From Pseudomonadaceae bacterium (GTDB taxonomy: Bacteria > Pseudomonadota > Gammaproteobacteria > Pseudomonadales > Azotimanducaceae): DNA of 59,028 bases. Numbering within the stretch: position 1 is the stretch's first letter; each line of letters opens with the position of its first letter. The stretch covers positions 1-59,028 of the forward strand of contig JANSWO010000015.1 of NCBI GenBank assembly GCA_024743435.1, given 5' to 3'. Below, piece by piece: positions 16,083-25,260 of this stretch. The notes under the pieces were generated by a model that saw only the letters and a list, made by a program, of their open reading frames with translations, did no database searches and had not been told where the DNA came from. Made by a program: the position numbers and the translations under genes.

Positions 16083-18347
16083 CTAGCGAATACGCAATAG
16101 CTGGGTTTCGCCGTTGGAGTCGTCAACTGCATCGTTGTCGTTAACGATGTAAACGCTACCGGAACGCGTCAGCGCGAGGCCCTCGATCTTCTCCAACACG
16201 AGACCGCCTGGAGCCGTGAGCGTGCCATCGGCGAGCAAATCCGCAAACACGGTCTTCTCCAGCACGTCGAACTCAACAGCCTCACCGTCCGCCTTAAAGT
16301 CGACAGAGCTCACGTCAATCAGAGTGATCAGTTTGATCGCGGCATCGGGCCCAGCCTGATTGTCTCGCTCGATCAAACCAAACAGACCATCACCCACCGC
16401 GGTGATCTCCGACAGGCCAACCCAACCTCCGTTGGCGGATGTGGGTTCAGAAAGCGGATACCAGGCAAAACTCCATTGCCCTGATGCCACATCGTATCGA
16501 CCAATTCGTGCGTACTGCTCAGGATCGCCCGCATCTTCCCAGGCGCGCTGAAAGGCCACGTACAGTATCTCCTTGCCACCTTCGAGCACGCTGGCCACGC
16601 CTTCGAAGCCAAACCGTCGAGCGTTGTCGCGCAGCCGCTGTGGGAGCGTGAACGCATCCAGTATGACGCCGTCTGAATCGGTACGGACGAGCAGATTCTC
16701 AAGGACGATGTCAGGACGGGTATCTCCTTCCGACGCCACCCAGAAACCGCCATCGACCGATACCGCGATGCCTTCCGGATCAATGTTCACACTGAGATCG
16801 TCATTCACACGATCGGCTTGGACACCGGCTAATGCGCCCAGAGCATCCGTCAACTCGATCTCACCAACAACGGTAGCTGGGCCAGCTCCCAGTCGGAGCT
16901 CGAAGATTCGCGATTTCTGATACGCGCTGTCGTACGCCGAGTAAAGCTTCCTGCTGTCTCGAGGATCAGCAGCGAGCGCTGATAGAGCACCCCAGGGAAT
17001 GGGCGTGCCGTCTGCACGATCCGCACTGACGATTGTGGGATACGAGGCTGACTCGCCTAGCTCATAGAGGCTGATGGAGGCGCGGATCTTGTCATCGCGG
17101 CTATCCACTTCGCTGGCTACGACGAAAAGGTTACGGTGTGGAATCGCCAGCAACCCTTCCGGACCGACACCTGCCGGTAGCGTCTGCACATAGCGCAAAC
17201 CATTTGGGAATACCCGATAGACGAACACGATGCTGGATCGCTCGCTGCCGACGAACAGGTAAGCCGCATCACCGAACTTCGCAAACGTCACAGACTCGGG
17301 CTCATTACCCTTATTGCCGCTGCGATCATCCGGATAGTGGCCTAGACGAACTGCGAGCTGATCGAGGCTGTTGCCGCTATCGAAGAGCACGTCGCCCTGC
17401 TGATTGAAGATGCTGAATCCTCGGCTTCCTCCGAGAAAATCGCCTTCGTTAGCGGTTGCAATAGCCCTATCGGTCACCCAAGAAAGCGCATCGGGCTCAC
17501 GAGGAACATCCTTGAGCGAGCTAGTGAGAGAAATCAGATCTTCCTCTTCCGTATCAATGGCATCCAGATCGACGGTGCCGGCGGGAAAGTCACCAACAAC
17601 CGATGCGCTCGCTAGATCGACGAGGACAATGTGGTTGTTTTCCTGCATCGATACCGCAGCGATATTGGCACCATTGATATCAACGAACTCGGGCTCGGGA
17701 TCCGAGCCACCAAGCGCCGCGAGACCCGTCAGGTCTACGTCGGCGACGCTCCAGTTACCCGGCTCTCCGGCCAGCGTAACCACCTGCAACAAACCCGCTG
17801 GCAGCTGCGGTAGGCCACCTTCGACGCCATCGACCGTCAGGTCTTCATCGCGTTCATTCTCAATAACGACGGCTGCAAAGTTGCCGTCGTCACTAACCGC
17901 AATCGCATCCGGTTGACCCGCCAGTGCGATGGTCGCCACGATCGCGCGTGACGCAACATCAACTACCGCAAGAAACCCCGACGGTGCAACGAAGCTATCG
18001 GATGTATTCACACCGACCAGCGCATAGTCGCCTACCACCGCCACCGAGGTAGGCTCTCCGTCTAGTTCGGCAAAACCTGCAGGCTTCGGTGACCGTATAT
18101 CGGTGATGTCGACGAAACCGATTCCACCGACTTCGCCGTCCGTGTAGACGAGTGTGTTGCCATCAGCCGTCGCAGAGACAATCTCGGAAACCGTTTCGCT
18201 CTCGATGTCAGTATTGAGGTACACCGGAAAGCTGGCGACGCGATTGAATGCGTCACTGGCGGAGACAGGCGCGCTGAACGCGATAGCCGCAGTCGCAACA
18301 ACGACGGTTTTCCTGAATATATTCGTTACGTTAATAGGCCTGGACAC
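16083..18347 (-). CDS. Secreted phytase/esterase-like beta-propeller protein
   Basis: A 754-residue exported protein with a signal peptide (VVVATAAIAFSAPVSA). The first ~400 residues look like a seven-bladed, YVTN-type beta-propeller with repeated strands such as VVGDYALVGVNTSD and IAVSDDGNFAAVV. The C-terminal ~330 residues match the 'esterase-like activity of phytase' domain: DPRDSRKLYSAYDSAYQKSR, DPEGIAVSVDGGFWVASEGD and RFGFEGVAS. The probable role is phosphate or ester scavenging in the periplasm. A Pho-box-like sequence lies about 100 bp upstream, which is suggestive only. Confidence 0.82.
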   Translation of the reverse strand: MSRPINVTNIFRKTVVVATAAIAFSAPVSASDAFNRVASFPVYLNTDIESETVSEIVSATADGNTLVYTDGEVGGIGFVDITDIRSPKPAGFAELDGEPTSVAVVGDYALVGVNTSDSFVAPSGFLAVVDVASRAIVATIALAGQPDAIAVSDDGNFAAVVIENERDEDLTVDGVEGGLPQLPAGLLQVVTLAGEPGNWSVADVDLTGLAALGGSDPEPEFVDINGANIAAVSMQENNHIVLVDLASASVVGDFPAGTVDLDAIDTEEEDLISLTSSLKDVPREPDALSWVTDRAIATANEGDFLGGSRGFSIFNQQGDVLFDSGNSLDQLAVRLGHYPDDRSGNKGNEPESVTFAKFGDAAYLFVGSERSSIVFVYRVFPNGLRYVQTLPAGVGPEGLLAIPHRNLFVVASEVDSRDDKIRASISLYELGESASYPTIVSADRADGTPIPWGALSALAADPRDSRKLYSAYDSAYQKSRIFELRLGAGPATVVGEIELTDALGALAGVQADRVNDDLSVNIDPEGIAVSVDGGFWVASEGDTRPDIVLENLLVRTDSDGVILDAFTLPQRLRDNARRFGFEGVASVLEGGKEILYVAFQRAWEDAGDPEQYARIGRYDVASGQWSFAWYPLSEPTSANGGWVGLSEITAVGDGLFGLIERDNQAGPDAAIKLITLIDVSSVDFKADGEAVEFDVLEKTVFADLLADGTLTAPGGLVLEKIEGLALTRSGSVYIVNDNDAVDDSNGETQLLRIR

Positions 18348-18443
18348 TGAAGCTCCCCCTTGGAGCGTATTGACAACCCGTTAATCTGGCGGGAAACACT
18401 AAGGTCGATATATGTCAGGAAAGTTACGAAAATCGTCGCTTTG

Positions 18444-18461
18444 GTGAAGCTTTAGTGACAG
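18444..18461 (-). promoter_or_regulatory. Weak Pho-box-like sequence
   Basis: On the minus strand the bases read CTGTCAC-TAAA-GCTTCAC. The first unit is one base off the PhoB consensus CTGTCAT and the spacer is 4 bp, but the second unit matches only partly. It is placed about 97 bp before the phytase-like gene start. Treat as a hint. Confidence 0.25.
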
Positions 18462-18488
18462 CCCGACAGAGGCCTCACCGCCGAACCC

Positions 18489-18516
18489 TTACAGTCACGA
18501 ACGTGTCATATATACT
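18489..18516 (+). promoter_or_regulatory. Candidate sigma-70 promoter for the SIS-domain gene
   Basis: TTACAG (18489-18494) and TATACT (18511-18516) are separated by 16 bp. The second box is one base off consensus. The likely start lies about 75-80 bp upstream of the SIS gene ATG. Confidence 0.5.
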
Positions 18517-18600
18517 TCGCCCGCCTCGCCCATCCTCTACAAAACCTAAGTCCTTCCACGGGTCGGCGGCCTTGACCAACAATGAGTACAGAGACTCCAA

Positions 18601-19209
18601 ATGGATATTCGTGAGCGCATGCAAACCGTCATAGCGGAAGAAGCGAAGGCCATTGCCGGCATCACGGTGGATGACAATTTTGTCAGAGCAGTGGAGACGC
18701 TCCGTGATTGCGAAGGCAAGGTGATGACTACCGGCATCGGAAAAGCGGGTTACATCGCCAACAAGTTTGCCGCAACGCTATGTTCGACCGGAACCCCCGC
18801 TGTGTTCATGCATCCGGCGGAGGCGGCACACGGGGATCTCGGTCTTGTCGACAGCCACGATGTGATGCTTGCCATCTCCACAAGCGGCAAGAGTCGGGAG
18901 GTTCTGGAAATTCTCGAGTTCGCTCGTCACCTAGGGGTGGCACATATCATTGGCATCACCTCCCACCCGGACTCACCCTTGCGTGAGCTGACCGACTTCT
19001 GCCTGAACATGGGTGAGATCGAAGAGCCCTGCCCTATCGGCATGACACCGTCCGCAAGCACGGCCGTCATGCTGGCGATAACCGACGCCATCGCCCTGGC
19101 CCTGCTCGAACAGAAAAACTTCACTCGAACCGACTACGGCAAACGTCATCATGGCGGCTATCTGGGGCGTGTCGCCCGCACAGACAACCTGCCGCACGAA
19201 AAAAGCTAG
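18601..19209 (+). CDS. SIS-domain sugar-phosphate isomerase, KdsD/KpsF/GutQ-like, without CBS domains
   Basis: A 202-residue SIS-domain protein of the arabinose-5-phosphate isomerase group, which makes the precursor of Kdo. Expected active-site residues are visible: Lys in GIGKAGYIANK, His in HPAEAAHGDLG, Glu in STSGKSREVLE, and His in RHHGGYLG. KdsD-type enzymes are about 320-330 residues because two CBS domains follow the SIS domain. Here the gene stops straight after it. It could be a bona fide short isomerase or a different sugar-phosphate isomerase. No other Kdo genes adjoin it. Confidence 0.82.
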   Translation: MDIRERMQTVIAEEAKAIAGITVDDNFVRAVETLRDCEGKVMTTGIGKAGYIANKFAATLCSTGTPAVFMHPAEAAHGDLGLVDSHDVMLAISTSGKSREVLEILEFARHLGVAHIIGITSHPDSPLRELTDFCLNMGEIEEPCPIGMTPSASTAVMLAITDAIALALLEQKNFTRTDYGKRHHGGYLGRVARTDNLPHEKS

Positions 19210-19302
19210 CTTTCCTCTGAACTGCGAGGCTACTCGCCAGCGCACAATCAATTGATGGCTCCATCGTAAGGGCCAGCCGATGAATCCAGAAGTTATGGTG
19301 CG

Positions 19303-20055
19303 TTGTCCATGGTGGAAGGGTTGCGTATTCTCAAGCACACCACCACAAACGCATCGAGCACAACACTGACGCTTAAAGTAATCGGCGCCGGATTCGGACG
19401 CACAGGCACAGCTTCATTAAAGATGGCTCTCGAGCTACTTCTCGATGCGCCCTGCTATCACATGAGCGAAGTGATTGGTAAAAGCGGCCACGTTGATCAT
19501 TGGCTCGACGCAGCGGCTGGCAACCCGGATTGGCCTGCAATCTTCGAAGGCTATGTCGCCACGGTCGATTTCCCGGCCTCGAACTATTGGCGACAGCTCG
19601 CTGAGTTTTACCCGGATGCGAAAATCATTCTGTCGTTGCGTGATGCGGCTCGCTGGTACGAATCGACCCAGGAGACGATCTTCAGCAAGAAACTGCAGGC
19701 GTTTCAGAGCGGAACCAAATGGGGCCGCATGTGCAAGGCAACGATCGATGATCATCTGGGCGGTGACATAAATGATCGGGAGGCGGTGATCGCTGCATTT
19801 AACGAGCACAACGAAGAGGTTAAGCGCAGCTTCGCATCGGACCGAGTGCTCGTGTTTGAAGCGAAGCATGGCTGGCAGCCACTGTGTCAGTTTCTGGATG
19901 TTCCTGTGCCGACTACCGACTACCCGCACATCAATTCAAAGGAAGAATTCGACGGCGTATTTGAGCTACTGAATTCTCCGTTGGGGGCTCGCGTCACGAA
20001 CGGTGAAGGGCTGCCAGATGGACCCATTCACGAAGAACTATTAAGCAGGAAGTAG
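19303..20055 (+). CDS. Sulfotransferase family protein
   Basis: A 250-residue protein of the PAPS-dependent sulfotransferase fold, of the type found in many bacteria with GFGRTGTASLK as the 5'-phosphosulfate-binding loop. The PAPS 3'-phosphate-binding area is in AKIILSLRDAARWYEST. The acceptor substrate is unknown. The start is uncertain: TTG at 19303, ATG at 19309, or a codon further in, since family members usually begin about 20 residues before the loop. Confidence 0.82.
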   Translation: MSMVEGLRILKHTTTNASSTTLTLKVIGAGFGRTGTASLKMALELLLDAPCYHMSEVIGKSGHVDHWLDAAAGNPDWPAIFEGYVATVDFPASNYWRQLAEFYPDAKIILSLRDAARWYESTQETIFSKKLQAFQSGTKWGRMCKATIDDHLGGDINDREAVIAAFNEHNEEVKRSFASDRVLVFEAKHGWQPLCQFLDVPVPTTDYPHINSKEEFDGVFELLNSPLGARVTNGEGLPDGPIHEELLSRK

Positions 20056-20070
20056 CGCAGCGTCAGGCCG

Positions 20071-20442
20071 CTAGACTTCGTCACCCGCCTGGTACAGCGC
20101 CGCACAGGCTCCTGACGGATCTTTCACGACAGCAAAACCAGCACTACCCATGCTGCGCTTCTCGATGAGCACTTCGCCGCCGTGCCTGGCCGTCTCCGAT
20201 AGAGACTTATCAAGGTCATCCACCGTGATATAGATGAGCCAGCCGCCAGGCATCTCCTCGTTCACGCCGGTCGCGTGGCAGATTCCTGCGATGGCATCTG
20301 AGTCATCCGGCGACATGGCATAGTCTTCGTAGTCACCCATGGAGATGCCTTCACTACGCCACCCGGCAACTGCCTGATAGAAGTCTCGTACGTCGTCTGC
20401 GTTCTTACACGTCAGATCAATCCAGCCGATCTCGCCAGCCAT
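20071..20442 (-). CDS. VOC (glyoxalase/bleomycin resistance fold) protein
   Basis: A 123-residue vicinal-oxygen-chelate fold protein. It is seen from GEIGWIDLTCKNADDVRDFYQAVAGW at the start, WLIYITVDDLDKSL in the middle and GFAVVKDPSGACAALYQ at the end. The ATG follows AGGAGCGG. VOC proteins include lyases, dioxygenases and binding proteins. The metal ligands are not clear enough to assign an activity. It is separated by 37 bp from the operon on the same strand upstream. Confidence 0.85.
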   Translation of the reverse strand: MAGEIGWIDLTCKNADDVRDFYQAVAGWRSEGISMGDYEDYAMSPDDSDAIAGICHATGVNEEMPGGWLIYITVDDLDKSLSETARHGGEVLIEKRSMGSAGFAVVKDPSGACAALYQAGDEV

Positions 20443-20479
20443 TTACCGCTCCTGTGAAGTTGCTTCGGGCCGCCTTAGG

Positions 20480-20872
20480 CTACTCCGGGGTAACCGTGAA
20501 ACGCCAGGCAAGCTCAGCACCATCCGCACTTACCTTAAAGCCAAGCGTCTCGAGCAAAGGCGCAATCCCGTCAAACTCGCATTCCAGTGTCATCCCGCCC
20601 TTGGACTCGGCCAACGCCTGCGCATGTTTGATAAGCCAAACCCCTATGCCCCGCCCACGATATTGCGGCAGCACAATCAGCTTTATCAGCTTGAACCTGA
20701 ACTGATCGAGCCGAACCATCTCATACGCACCCAGCAGCGTGTCACCAAGCTTGGCGACCCGGACGTAGTCGAGCGGAGAATCGGGAGTCAGATCGAGCAA
20801 CTCCGTCGGCACCTGCTCATCGTAAGGTCGATAAACCTCGACACTGGCTGGCCTTGGATAGCGCTTGATCAT
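20480..20872 (-). CDS. GNAT family N-acetyltransferase
   Basis: A 130-residue GNAT protein with the acetyl-CoA loop VLPQYRGRGIGVWLI preceded by a beta strand (FRFKLIKLIVL). It transfers an acyl group to an unknown amine. The ATG at 20872 overlaps the stop of the upstream gene as ATGA, which decides the start over an upstream TTG. It is the last gene of the operon that begins with the TauD pair. Confidence 0.87.
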   Translation of the reverse strand: MIKRYPRPASVEVYRPYDEQVPTELLDLTPDSPLDYVRVAKLGDTLLGAYEMVRLDQFRFKLIKLIVLPQYRGRGIGVWLIKHAQALAESKGGMTLECEFDGIAPLLETLGFKVSADGAELAWRFTVTPE

Positions 20873-21354
20873 CGAGATGACCACCAACTCGCAACCCTCG
20901 CAACAAACCCTCGCGTCTCACGCGAGGTGCCTCCACGCGATTCATACCACAGGCGAGTGAGCCAGGGCGAAACCTCATCGTAGATAGCCCAACCTCGCAG
21001 TTCAGCATCGGACGCATCCAACAACGCCGTATGCAGTTGCTGCAGGTACGCGGAGTAGTTGTCGAGGGCAAAACCCGCTACCGAGCCGGAGAGTTCGCGC
21101 GTGCTGAGCTGTCCTCCACAGGTGCTGACAAAAGCATCCGCTGGCGAGATGTCCCGCATCTTCAATCGCGTGACAACAGTTCCCGCGGAATCCAGAAACT
21201 CTTTGGATGCAAGATCAAGAGAGACACACCAGGCGAGAAAAATCGCTGGCGGTAGCGCGGCACGCTCAAAACCGACTTTACTCGGCTCATGGTGACTAAC
21301 GTCATCGATCAACGCGACTTCTCTCGCTGAGCCGCTGTTCAAGTCCGTGGTCAA
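20869..21354 (-). CDS. Uncharacterised protein in the metB-GNAT operon
   Basis: A 161-residue soluble protein. The segment PPAIFLAWCVSLDLASKEF resembles a group of uncharacterised proteins (DUF7832-like) recalled from memory, not confirmed. No enzyme motif is visible. It is coupled at both ends by ATGA overlaps, to the cystathionine gamma-synthase family gene upstream and the GNAT downstream, so it is surely translated. Confidence 0.7.
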   Translation of the reverse strand: MTTDLNSGSAREVALIDDVSHHEPSKVGFERAALPPAIFLAWCVSLDLASKEFLDSAGTVVTRLKMRDISPADAFVSTCGGQLSTRELSGSVAGFALDNYSAYLQQLHTALLDASDAELRGWAIYDEVSPWLTRLWYESRGGTSRETRGFVARVASWWSSR

Positions 21355-22502
21355 GACAGGGCCTGATCCAGATCAGCCAGCAGGTCGGCTTCCGATTCGA
21401 TACCAACGGATAAGCGCACGAGCGTATCGCCAATTCCCAGCTCGTCGCGAACGCTAGCCGGCAGACTTGCATGCGTCATCAGCGCGGGATGCTCAACCAA
21501 CGATTCCACACCGCCCAGACTCTCCGCCAGCGTGAAGACGGAAACGCCCTCCAGAAACTTGCGCGTCTCGCTGATGCCACCCTTCAGATACGCGGACACC
21601 ATGCCGCCATAACCGCTCATCTGACGAGTGGCCAGTTCGTGCTGCGGGTGGCTGGCGAGCCCCGGGAAGAGGACACGATCTATAGCAGGGTGATCCTCGA
21701 GATACTTCGCAACGGCAATTGCGTTGCGTTCATGCGCCTGCATGCGAACCGCAAGCGTTTTGACGCTCCGCAAACACAGGTAGCTATCAAACGTACTCTG
21801 GATACCACCCAAGGCGTTCGTATAGAACGCCAGCTGTTCACCCAGATCATCATCGTCGGTAACTATCGCGCCACCAACCAGGTCGCTATGACCTGCGATG
21901 TACTTGGTTGTGGAGTGCATGACGATGTCAGCACCGAGTTCGAGCGGTCGCTGGAAATACGGGCTCATGAACGTGTTGTCCACGGCAAGCCATGCACCCG
22001 CCGCATGCGCGCGTTGGCTAACCGCTTCGATATCGATGAGCTTGAGCAGCGGGTTAGTGGGTGACTCAATCCAGACGAGGCGAGTGTTCGCTCGAATATG
22101 TTCATCCATTGATGAAGGATCTGAGAGGTCTACGTAGCTGAATTCAATGCCAAAGCGAGCGAACAGCTTGTTGAACTGGCGCTGTGTGCCGCCATACAAA
22201 TCATCGCAGCAAATGACATGGTCGCCGGTTTTAAGCAACTGCAGAATAGTTGCGGTCGCGACAGATCCAGACGCCGTCGCGAAGCCAAACCGGCCACTCT
22301 CGAGCGACGCAATACAGGCTTCGAACGCCGCTCGCGTCGGGTTGCCTGAGCGAGAGTACTCATAACCCAAATGTTCACCCGGCGTGGGTTGGGCGAACGT
22401 TGATGTCATGTAAATCGGTGTTGTGACAGCACCGGTAACCGGCTCAATGCTATGGCCAGCATGTATCGCCCGGGTCTCAAAGCCTTCTTCGAAGGACTGC
22501 AT
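21351..22502 (-). CDS. Cystathionine gamma-synthase family PLP enzyme
   Basis: A 383-residue PLP-dependent enzyme of the Cys/Met metabolism family. The Schiff-base lysine lies in MHSTTKYIAGHSD. Other motifs are YEYSRSGNPTRAAFE, SGSVATATILQLL, WIESPTNPLLKLID and VDNTFMSPYFQRPLELGAD. Cystathionine gamma-synthase makes cystathionine from an acylated homoserine and cysteine, while gamma-lyase does the reverse cleavage. The sequence does not settle which. It starts 32 bp after the membrane fusion gene and is coupled to the next gene by ATGA. Confidence 0.9.
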   Translation of the reverse strand: MQSFEEGFETRAIHAGHSIEPVTGAVTTPIYMTSTFAQPTPGEHLGYEYSRSGNPTRAAFEACIASLESGRFGFATASGSVATATILQLLKTGDHVICCDDLYGGTQRQFNKLFARFGIEFSYVDLSDPSSMDEHIRANTRLVWIESPTNPLLKLIDIEAVSQRAHAAGAWLAVDNTFMSPYFQRPLELGADIVMHSTTKYIAGHSDLVGGAIVTDDDDLGEQLAFYTNALGGIQSTFDSYLCLRSVKTLAVRMQAHERNAIAVAKYLEDHPAIDRVLFPGLASHPQHELATRQMSGYGGMVSAYLKGGISETRKFLEGVSVFTLAESLGGVESLVEHPALMTHASLPASVRDELGIGDTLVRLSVGIESEADLLADLDQALS

Positions 22503-22534
22503 CTTCTACTCAACTCCTGGAATGTGTGTGATTC

Positions 22535-24415
22535 TCAGCGGGCATCGCCACGCAATTGGGCCACCTTCATTCGAAGGCCTTCCGCGCTGACGTCCGCGGC
22601 GGCGACCGGTTCTCCGGCAACCACTTCGATACGGCTCCAAAAACGCTTGGGGTTTTTGAACAGGCCGCCATCGCGAGAGAAGAAACTCCCCCACAGGCCT
22701 TTGAGCGCCATCGGTACAACCGGAACCGGAGTCGCAGTAACGATACGCTCAACGCCCGCCTTAAACTCGTCGATCTCACCGTCATGGCTCAGCTTGCCTT
22801 CGGGAAAGATGCACATGAGATCGCCCTTCTCCAGACCATGTGCAATCTCGGCCATTGCAGTTTCATAGGCAACCGCATCCTCTTTAGGAGAGATAATCGG
22901 GACAGCGCCGCCCGTACGGAAAACGAAGTTCAACACAGGGATATCGAAAATCGGTTTGAACATGATGAAGCGAATGGGCCGCGGAACCGCACCGGCCAGT
23001 AAGAGCGCGTCAACGTAGGAGACATGATTGCTGACTAACACCGCGCCCCCGTTCGCCGGAATGCTGTCGAGGCTTTCGTGGCGTACCCGATACATGCCGT
23101 GGCTGATAATCCAGATGAGAAAACGCATCGCGAATTCGGGCACTTGATGGAAGATAAAAACGGACACGGCGACATTCATAATCGCAACGATGAGAAGGAA
23201 CTCAGGAATCGTGAAGTCCAATACGCTCAGGAAGAGAATGGCGGAGATCGACGAGGCAACCATGAGCACCGAGTTCAGTACGTTGTTCACTGCGATAATT
23301 CGAGCGCGTTCCGACTCCGGTGTGCGCGCCTGAATGAGCGCATATAGAGGCACGATAAACAAACCTCCGGAAACGCCAATCAGCATTACATCGATGAGCA
23401 CCCTGAACGAGCCGTTGATCGCCAGAAACTCCAGCCAGTTACGCAACGACGATCCGACCTCCGCCACGGGCAAGGCGGAAACGGCGAAGTAGAAATCGAT
23501 ACCTGCAATGCTGAGCAGCGCAGCGCCCATTGGTACGAGGCCAATTTCGATGCGGCCAGCCGCGAGACGCTCACAGGCGAGCGAGCCGACCGCTATCGCA
23601 ACCGTAAAGGTGCACAACACCAGCGTGCCTACCGACGTGTCGCCGGCGAGGTGGATGCGCGCAGTGTTGGGAATCTGCGCCAGAATCGCCGTGCCCATGA
23701 ACCAGAACCAGGAGATCCCGAGAATAGACAGGAGCACCGTACGATTGTCCCGCGCCATTGCGATCAAGCGCCATGTCGAGCGAAGCGGATTGAGATCAAC
23801 AACCAGATCCGGCGCGGTGACCGGGACCGTAGGTATGAATCTCGCTGACACGTATCCGGCAACGGCAATTGCCAGTACCAGGGCGGACAACAGGTAGGTC
23901 ACTTCGTCTATGTCGGCCACAATGCCTCCGATGACGGTGCCCAGCAGAATGGCGACGAAAGTGCCCATCTCGATCTGACCGTTGCCACCGATCAGTTCTT
24001 CGCGCTTCAGCAGCTGCGGCAATATCGAGTATTTGAGCGGCCCAAAGAAAGTCGACTGAGTGCCGAGCAGAAACAGCACAACGAGCATCATGGCGACGTT
24101 TTCGTTGATCACGGCCCAGGCGCCCAGTAGCGCCACCACAATCTCTGCGACTTTTATCCTGCGGATCAGACCAGACTTCTCGTACTTGTCCGCAAGCTGG
24201 CCAGCCAACGCCGAAAACAGGAAAAACGGCAGTATGAACAGCCCCATCGCGAGGTTGATGACCAGATTCGTGTGCTCGGATGAAACCAGGTTTCCGTACA
24301 CAAGCAGAAACGACAATGTCGAACGAAAGACATTGTCATTCAGCGCGCCGCCAAACTGGGTGAGGAACAGCGCGCCGAAACGGCGCTCCGTCATCAGGTG
24401 AAACTGGCCGCTCAT
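22535..24415 (-). CDS. MFS (LplT-like) - PlsC acyltransferase fusion
   Basis: A 626-residue fusion. The N-terminal ~400 residues are a major-facilitator transporter like the lysophospholipid flippase LplT (LTQFGGALNDNVFRSTLSFL, QSTFFGPLKYSILPQ). The C-terminal ~190 residues are a PlsC acyltransferase with the HX4D motif in SNHVSYVD, RTGGAVPIIS and FPEGKLSHDGEID. Together these could import and re-acylate lysophospholipids. The acyl-ACP synthetase domain of Aas and three-domain homologues is absent, so an acyl donor must come from elsewhere. Joined by an ATGA overlap to the upstream TauD gene. Confidence 0.9.
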   Translation of the reverse strand: MSGQFHLMTERRFGALFLTQFGGALNDNVFRSTLSFLLVYGNLVSSEHTNLVINLAMGLFILPFFLFSALAGQLADKYEKSGLIRRIKVAEIVVALLGAWAVINENVAMMLVVLFLLGTQSTFFGPLKYSILPQLLKREELIGGNGQIEMGTFVAILLGTVIGGIVADIDEVTYLLSALVLAIAVAGYVSARFIPTVPVTAPDLVVDLNPLRSTWRLIAMARDNRTVLLSILGISWFWFMGTAILAQIPNTARIHLAGDTSVGTLVLCTFTVAIAVGSLACERLAAGRIEIGLVPMGAALLSIAGIDFYFAVSALPVAEVGSSLRNWLEFLAINGSFRVLIDVMLIGVSGGLFIVPLYALIQARTPESERARIIAVNNVLNSVLMVASSISAILFLSVLDFTIPEFLLIVAIMNVAVSVFIFHQVPEFAMRFLIWIISHGMYRVRHESLDSIPANGGAVLVSNHVSYVDALLLAGAVPRPIRFIMFKPIFDIPVLNFVFRTGGAVPIISPKEDAVAYETAMAEIAHGLEKGDLMCIFPEGKLSHDGEIDEFKAGVERIVTATPVPVVPMALKGLWGSFFSRDGGLFKNPKRFWSRIEVVAGEPVAAADVSAEGLRMKVAQLRGDAR

Positions 24416-25260
24416 TGTGGCACCTCGCCCTGGACGATGACGCGATGCATCACACGACGATGCCCTCCGTAGTCATTCAGTGCATAGTGCTGCAGACAAC
24501 GGTTATCCCAGATCGCCAACGTGCCAGGACGCCAAGCCAACCGCGCCTGGTTGGATTCAGCCGTAATCACGCTTTGCAGATAGTCAATCATCGGTTGGCT
24601 CTCAGAACGCGTCATGCCCTCGAAGCTCGCACTGTGGATAGTCGACACGAACAGGGCCAGCTGATCCGTGATCGGATGCCTTCGAAGCACGGGATGAGAG
24701 GCAGTGGTAATCGCGTCAAACTGCTTGGTATTGGAGTGCTGACCCACGTCGCTGAACTCGCCTTCATTCGAGTGCACAAGTGACGATGTGTTGTTAACTC
24801 GCAGCTGACTCAGAATTTCTCGGAGCTTTGGCGACAGCGACTCTGCCGCTCGGTAGGTGTTCGCAAACAGCGTATCGCCGCCGCTTGCCGGCACGTCGAG
24901 CGCCTGCAGCAATGTATAGGCTGGTGGCCGGGGCAGATAAGAACTGTCCGTGTGCCATGCGCCGCCGAAGTTATGATCGTCATCCGGCTCCTTGCGCACT
25001 TCGCAGACAAACGGCGCGTCAGGGAGTGGCTCTGTAAACGGATAGGCGGCGGGGCTGCCCAGGAGGCTTGCGAACTGAGTCAGTGTCTGTGGATCGAATG
25101 TCTGATCGTCAAATGCGACTATCTGATAGCGGGCAAGCAGATCTTCCAGAGTTGAGGTGTCCATTGTTAGAAGCTCGGCGCTCTCAACACCAGAGATTCG
25201 CGCGCCCATGTGCTCACTCAAAGCGCTGACTTGCCAACTGCTGGGTACGTTCAAACTCAT
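24412..25260 (-). CDS. TauD/TfdA family dioxygenase
   Basis: A 282-residue Fe(II)/2-oxoglutarate dioxygenase. The iron ligands read AWHTDSSY (HxD) and a distal His in DNRCLQHYALND, with the 2OG-binding Arg in GGHRRVMHR. The LQALDVPASGGDTLFANTYRA segment is typical of the family. The substrate is unknown. It is the second of a tandem pair, overlapping both neighbours by 4 bp (ATGA). Confidence 0.9.
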   Translation of the reverse strand: MSLNVPSSWQVSALSEHMGARISGVESAELLTMDTSTLEDLLARYQIVAFDDQTFDPQTLTQFASLLGSPAAYPFTEPLPDAPFVCEVRKEPDDDHNFGGAWHTDSSYLPRPPAYTLLQALDVPASGGDTLFANTYRAAESLSPKLREILSQLRVNNTSSLVHSNEGEFSDVGQHSNTKQFDAITTASHPVLRRHPITDQLALFVSTIHSASFEGMTRSESQPMIDYLQSVITAESNQARLAWRPGTLAIWDNRCLQHYALNDYGGHRRVMHRVIVQGEVPQ

